Below, piece by piece: positions 58,456-64,000 of a stretch of DNA of 64,000 nucleotides; the stretch's first letter is position 1; each line of letters begins with the position of its first letter. Source of the DNA: Siderastrea siderea (lineage: Eukaryota > Cnidaria > Anthozoa > Scleractinia > Rhizangiidae). The notes under the pieces are model-generated. The model did not search any database. It was not told the origin of the DNA and worked only from the letters and a program-made list of their open reading frames with translations. The position numbers were made by a program, and so were the translations under genes. The DNA lies in NCBI GenBank assembly GCA_964030785.1, contig OZ034969.1, forward strand, positions 40,319,201 through 40,383,200, in the 5' to 3' direction.

Positions 58456-58990
58456 ACTTTAAAACTTTTAGAAAACTTTTAGAAAACTTTTAGACAATGA
58501 ATTCATACTTTAGACAGTGTAGTATCCATGAATTGCTACTCTCATCTTGTAAATACCCACACGAATTTTTTGATATGTTTTTGGGGTGCTAGAGATACAT
58601 TTTTGATATACATATCATTATGAGGTATGTTTTTAGCATTACATACCAAAAGTGTATTTTCAAGGCATACCAGTTGAGTATCAAAAATATACCAAAAATG
58701 TAATTTAACTGCCACTTTTTTAACATACCAAATACATAGCTTTAATGAGTACCTTTTTTGTAGAAAAAACATATTAAAAATGTATTTGATGTTTCTGAGC
58801 GCACAAACATACCTTAAATGTATCTTAATATCTTGACGTGCAAACGGTTAAGTACCTTAAACATATCTCACAATGCTATTATAAATTGACTTCCTTACTC
58901 CTGGGTGTACAACATACCTAAAATGTATTTTAATAAGGAGGACGCATGTCCAAAACGTTATAAGTACCTGAAACATATATTTTACAATGT
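58456..58990. repeat. Short AAAACTTTTAG tandem and array of CATACC..AAATGTA words
   Basis: 58456-58493 repeats AAAACTTTTAG three times. From 58541 on, ACATACC(A/T)AAAATGTAT and its complement ATACATTTTTGGTATG occur about ten times in both orientations, spaced 25-60 bp, many as small palindromes. Same design as the array at 2881-3440 but with another word. Confidence 0.55.
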
Positions 58991-60000
58991 GTTATAATGT
59001 TAATTTGCATATTGACTTCCTTGTATATAATTATAAGGGCTGTAATGGTAGGGAAAGAGGGTTTAAGGCGACTTAATTGACTCTCATCAATTTTGCATAA
59101 CATTGTCACCCAAGTGACCCAATACTGTGCTACCTAAATAATTAGGCCTGTTTTTCTCGCTTAATAGCAATATTGGTGGAAACATGATAAACCATGCATC
59201 TTTACCTTGACAATTTTTATCTGCTGTGTATAAGGTGTCAATTTGGCCTTAGTATATTAATATGTCTCCAATACACCCTCTTTCCACTGATTGAGCCCTC
59301 AGTTATATGTGGTTTAAGCTTAATATTTTTTAGTGACATATAATAAGCTTTTACTGTTCTTCAGGTATCTATTAAATAAAAGCCTGTGTCATGTTAAAGG
59401 TAATCTTTCATTAATTTTGCTGTTGACGTGCCATTAGAGGTGTTTTTTTAGGGACCTTCATAACGAATTCCAGTCAGACCTGCACAACCATTGTTTGTGT
59501 AATCATGTTATGCCTGTTGTAACAATGTGTGACAGTCTAATAAATTAATGATACTTTAACAGCTAAAACAAACTGCAGTAAAATCTACCAAGCATGGCTG
59601 TCTGCTTACGGGAGTTGTCCACCAATAACAGGTTGAAAAATACAAAATGCCATAGGGGGTAGGGTGCGGCAGTCATGCCTTCTAATCCATGTTTTAGACT
59701 CAAACATTTAAAATTCGTATAATTAGCGAACTAAAACTGTAATTTTGGTGAAATTGTTCCTAAGAAGTCTCATTTGAAAGTATACTGGTGGACTTAAAAG
59801 GCAACACCTCTCACAGCTTAGCCATTTTCTCTTCTACTTTCCATTTAATGGCAGTTATTTTAGCTCTGTTGGCCTCGCACCCCATTTAATATGATGTCAT
59901 GGACTGAATTTGGGGAATAATAATTTTTTGTTAAATGTCACTTGCACAGCACATGCAAGTATTGAAGTAAGCACAGTTGGACACCGGAACGTCTGTTGCA
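58991..60000. other. Geneless intergenic stretch
   Basis: No credible frame or clear repeat. AT-rich with several possible polyadenylation signals. Probably the 3' flank of the transposase-like gene. Confidence 0.4.
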
Positions 60001-62921
60001 CTAAAATGTTTCCGTTGAGTTTGGTGCAACTCCTAGATATAATGAAGCACCACCAGTATCAATTAAAAAGCATTTGTAAAGTATCTTGTCTACATGAATG
60101 CAGTGCAGCTGCCTGTTGTCAGACTTAACTGCTATGAGGTGCTCAATTGTTGCCTTAGGACCGGAAAGGTCAGAACAAAATAGTTTTTCAGTGTCTTTCT
60201 CAAATTTTTTAACAACTGCAAAATAGTTGCTTCGTTTACAGCTGCAGGCGATTGCCTCAAGACATGACGATTTGACACAAGGAGCCCTGCATTTAACAAA
60301 GTACCTTATTGTCCCGTAGCTGACTTGACTGAAATCTTGAAAGGCAACAGTGGCAGTATGCCGTCTCATCACTCGGGTGTACTCTTCACTGTGTATCACT
60401 TCTTTTCCTTTCTTGAGGCGCAAAAATTTACCGCATGTTTCTTCCTCAAGCTCTCTTCCATTAATGGTTTCGATTTTTTGCCTTTCTTCACGACAACTTG
60501 GTAGACCCATTTGCATTGAACCAACAACCGAAAGCCTCTTTTCCTCATTGATCAGCTCTGTCGAATGTCCAATTTCTTTTTTTGTTATCAAGGCATGGCA
60601 AATGTCTTGACAGGTGAATCTGGCAGGCTTTCTTGAAGTTCAGGTAAGTGCTGCATCACTGACACTGCTTTAATTATTTGAGATTCTACGTTTTGAGTCC
60701 CGTGAAATAGACCCCTTAAATCGCCATTTAAATCCTCAAAGAAAAAACATGAGAATGCCGAAAGAGGGCCATTGTTCTGTACGGACTTGGGAAGATGTAA
60801 CAACTGATGGAGGTTAAAAGTCTCAACTCTTTCATCATACATCCGTTTTGCTCTTAAGCAAAAGTGTTCAAGTAGCAAACTTGCTTTAGTCAAATCTTCG
60901 GGCGAAATGGATTCCTTCAAAAGAATGTAAATGGCCTGTACCAACAACATGAAATGCTGATACTGTTTTTCTGGTAAAATTCCATCCATAACTGGCAATG
61001 CATAGAACAGCAGCCACGTTCTATATTCTGAAGCTTTGTAGTGCTTTCTTTCTTGAAGACCCCTGGGAATTCTTTGCACTGTATTTGGTGGTTTGATAAG
61101 TGAACGCCTAGCATCGCAAATTCGTATTTTGCTTGCACAGCTGAAGGGATTTCTCTTGAAGGAACCATCAAACCAGTAAGACATCAGCGTTTTGACCACT
61201 CCTAAGAGAACAGTGTGCATGTAATCAATGGCTGTCCCACTGACCACGTCATAGCCTGGAAGTCCAAAGGCTGGGCTGATGCCTTTCACTCCATCAACAT
61301 CAGATTTCTTCACTCCATTAGCAATCCTTTCCACCGCTTCTTTTCCATCATTGTAAAATCCCTGGTGATCTCTGAGCTCCGCTTGTTTTGGGCGTTCTTT
61401 CTTTGCCACGTAAGGATACGTTCTGCAATTACCAGACTTTTGAGTTCTTATGTTTGTCCCTGTCTCCTTACAGTACGGACAGCCGCACTCGCCATTGAAC
61501 TGCTTCATGCAAAGGAAAAGGCACTTTGCTGGAGCATCCATAGTGCTACTTATCGTAAGGGCCCTGATTGTGATCGGTGTTTCTGCGTCTGGAGTGCTTA
61601 TTGTTAAGCCATCTTTGTACAGTGACTGCATCATATTTACAAAAGGCTTCATAAATGTTGAAAATGTCGGCTTAGTAAAACCAAACCACAGTCCTGCAAA
61701 GATGCGGTACTTTCTCGTATAACGTTTAGACGGGGGTAAATCACAAATAACTATGTACACGGGCCAGATGCTAAACTTTGACGACTTAAAGAGTGCAACA
61801 CCATCAGTGTTTATTTGAAAACAGATGTTGTGTGGATTTCTTAGGAAACCGCCGGAACCAAAAAAGCGTTTGTAGTTGTCTCCGTCCACTATGTCTTCAA
61901 TATTATCTGGTACACCCCTATTTGCTTTGTCATGTTCGTGGTCAAAACGGTACCTTAAAAGTTCAAGAAAGCCCTTTTCTTGGAAAAAGCATGACAGCTG
62001 TGCTATAATCGGGAAAACAATGAAGGAATGCCATGAACTTGATCTACCAGTACTAACGTCTTTCTTACAGCTGGTGCAATGGGACGATCGTGACGGCTCC
62101 TCTGTACCAATGTAAGCTTGGCAGTGTCTACAGTAGTAGTGCCATTCTATTGGGGTGTTCAGATTTCGAAAATGTCCCCAGAGCTTTCTAAGTGTCTGCA
62201 CGCAGTTATTTGGAGAAGGACAGTGGAGGTAAATCAAAGTGAGCAAGTGGAATAGTGCATTCCATGACAAATGCTCGGTCATTGCAAATGTTATTATTGC
62301 AACAACGTGCATTGAAACAGTCAGAGGGCATCCATCGAAAAGAGGCTTATCACGGGTTTCATGAAGATTTAGTTCAGGCTCCTCTCGATCCAGATCATCG
62401 AGAATTTCTTCAAACACTATATCGCCACTTTCATCATCCTGCTCTCCGCACTCCTCGTTTTTTTCGATGGTTGAATCTTGAAGAAAACTGTAAAATTCAT
62501 CGAGAACTGTATTGTCTATGAAGTCAAATTCGCGAAAGCTGCAGCACTGGTCTCCTTTGCCCTCCTCGGCCTCATCCCGAGGCCTGTCGTTCAGGTTGTC
62601 TTCAGTTACATCTGACTCGTTGTCTAGAATAATTTCATGTGATGTCGTTGTTTCTGTGTTTTCCATTTCGTCGCTGTTGCTATTGTCATTAGCCTCTACT
62701 AAACCAGAGGAATCAAAACGTTTTTTAACTGCATCGGAAATGGCGGGCTCCTCGTCGAAGTGAACATTGTCATCGCTTATTTCTTCTTCATCAGGTTCGT
62801 TTGCTTCCAACTTCGAAACAATTCTTGGTACTTTAGCTTTTGAAACTTGCGATTTCTGTAGGTATGAAAAATACCGTCCTCTTTTTCGTTTTTCTGTTTG
62901 CGCGATCGTTTCCTCAGCCAT
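60001..62921 (-). CDS. Transposase_21-like (CACTA/EnSpm-type) transposase, C-terminal part in a shifted frame
   Basis: ATG 62921 opens 777 residues. N-terminus: basic RKRGRYFSYLQ, then an acidic linker (DEEEISDDNVHFDEE). The core has CRHCQAYIG..HCTSCKKD (zinc site), CFQINTDGVALFKSS (catalytic-type D in a NTDGV box), WPVYIVICDLPPSKRY, CLFLCMKQFNGECGCPYC (CxC), GLPGYDVVSGTAIDYMHTVLLG and HQLLHLPKSVQNNGPLSAFSC (catalytic-type D and E regions). These match the Transposase_21 (Tnp2) family. The first frame ends at 60588 (TFAMP), while a C-terminal domain (VKCRAPCVKSSCLEA..KILYKCFLID) continues in the next frame to 60001, so one indel near 60600 or an unseen intron is likely. No element ends were identified. 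Confidence 0.7.
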
Positions 62922-64000
62922 AACAGATGATGTTTTAAGACTTTTTACAGAAATTACCTAGCATTGACTATGGATTGCATGACTTTCGATGTGTGACCCA
63001 TTGTACATAAAAAAACCATTGTTAGTTTTTACTTCTCGTGATTTGCTTCTAAATTTACACTGTGTAACTGAACATGTCGTGATTTCTTCGGCCAACAAAA
63101 GCAACGCGGACATCTAGATTTTCATTATTTTACATATCCATTGCCTATTTCCATGCGCTGCAAGGGATAAAATTAATCAAATGGCCAGGAAAACCTTTGA
63201 TGAACATTCGAACTACCAAACAGAACCTTCAAGTTGCGTTAAATTGATAGCGTGTTTGCCTTGCTCTCGTTCCCATCATGCAAGGCCTTGACACGCGCTG
63301 ACAGAAGAAATGACATTTTACATTTCTCAGTCAAAATAGAGCTCACGGAATACACAATTTTCTTTCCTTAAATTCAGTCGTTTAAAAAAATATATATAGG
63401 AATTTTACTTGAGAGATAAAATAGCGATGTTTTCAAGATGAAACATACCTAATCTGTTCAAAAATGTGCAACTTGCATGTCGAACGCTCTCTCCGGCGGC
63501 TCCCGGGGTGTTGACCCGGAATATACAATACAATCACGAATCACGCGAGGAATTTCTTGCATGCATGAACGAAGGAAATGTCATTACGCAAATTTTAAGT
63601 CTAGAAAATTTTCACAAGATAAATTAACATAGTGCATAACCCTTCTCAAAGTTACTGCCAACAGCTGAGGTAATAAAAAAATATGAGAAAGGAAGGGATT
63701 TCTGAAACTAAGAAACAACTTTTTAGTTTTACGTTACATAGCCAGACAACCGGTTATTAAGTTCAAATTATGAGTCAATCGATACCTTGTCTTTTCCGCT
63801 CACGCAAATACGGACCGTTAAAAAGAGATTCACGCTGCCGTTGGGAAAGCTCAATCGTGCACTCCCGTTTAATTAAGGTCGTTTAAGTCTGTCGTCAGGT
63901 GAAAACTTTGTACCTCTACCTGGAACAAACCGTGAGCAAAATGAAGTTCGGTTTAGTGTTTTTCTACAGTGATGCCACAGTTGCAGTCGTAAAGCAATCT
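62922..64000. other. Geneless end of the window
   Basis: No reading frame or splice pattern is convincing, and no clear repeat is seen. It may hold the 5' flank of the transposase-like gene and, at its far end, unrelated host sequence. Confidence 0.4.

Overview
This is metazoan nuclear DNA, most likely from an anthozoan cnidarian. That is an inference from spliced exons with GT/AG borders, a Transposase_21-type gene, BEL/Pao retroelements and Polinton (Maverick) elements; nothing seen fixes the species. Almost all of the window is mobile or virus-derived DNA, nested several layers deep.

Layout. 0.5-2.0 kb: the 3' exons of a spliced gene ending in a small Tudor-like module, then a MITE, a foldback sequence and an array of CATGAAAA words. 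3.4-7.6 kb: a three-gene capsid-like cassette (candidate jelly-roll capsid gene, acidic coiled-coil membrane protein, unknown protein) that belongs to neither Polinton. 7.57-52.5 kb: a decayed BEL/Pao copy (BEL-1) into which other elements have inserted. The first is an outer Polinton, 8095-45365, with 6-bp TSD TGAGTA and about 16.45 kb long without its own insert. Inside its DNA polymerase gene sits an inner Polinton, 11917-32730, with 6-bp TSD TTTGTT and 20.8 kb long. BEL-2 (46861-51986, TSD ACTAC) and BEL-3 (52526-58444, twin 367-bp LTRs) also lie in or at the end of BEL-1. 58.4-60 kb is repeat-rich and geneless. 60.0-62.9 kb carries a Transposase_21-like gene on the minus strand. 62.9-64 kb shows no gene.

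The inner Polinton is fairly GC-rich and almost complete: three penton-like paralogues, a SLOG-like protein, a double GRF zinc finger protein, a chromodomain integrase, a run of tiny basic virion-type proteins, the major capsid protein, an adenain-like protease, a tRNA-like gene, a packaging ATPase, a SLATT-like two-TM protein, a parvovirus-type PLA2 protein, an acidic early-type protein and protein-primed PolB. At least six genes have TATA boxes 40-45 nt upstream of the ATG. Two genes carry frameshifts. The outer Polinton is AT-rich and older, with an equivalent but different gene set: PolB, integrase, DUF5679-PLA2, protease, capsid, penton-like, ATPase, collagen-like fibre, SLATT-like protein and a TFIIB/VLTF3-like factor. 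Several genes are broken by stops, frameshifts or truncation. Instead of distant TATA boxes, at least eight genes share a motif TSTAA(A)C placed 9-16 nt before the ATG.

How the genes fit together. In both elements, integrase and terminal inverted repeats would give integration, PolB protein-primed replication, and capsid, penton, protease and ATPase a virion. Small proteins carrying a Q-x-G-G junction look like substrates of the protease. The most notable points are the two contrasting promoter systems, SLOG plus SLATT-like proteins in a virus-like element, the Q-x-G-G motif, the tRNA-like gene, the palindrome between divergent promoters, and the separate capsid cassette at 3.4-7.6 kb.
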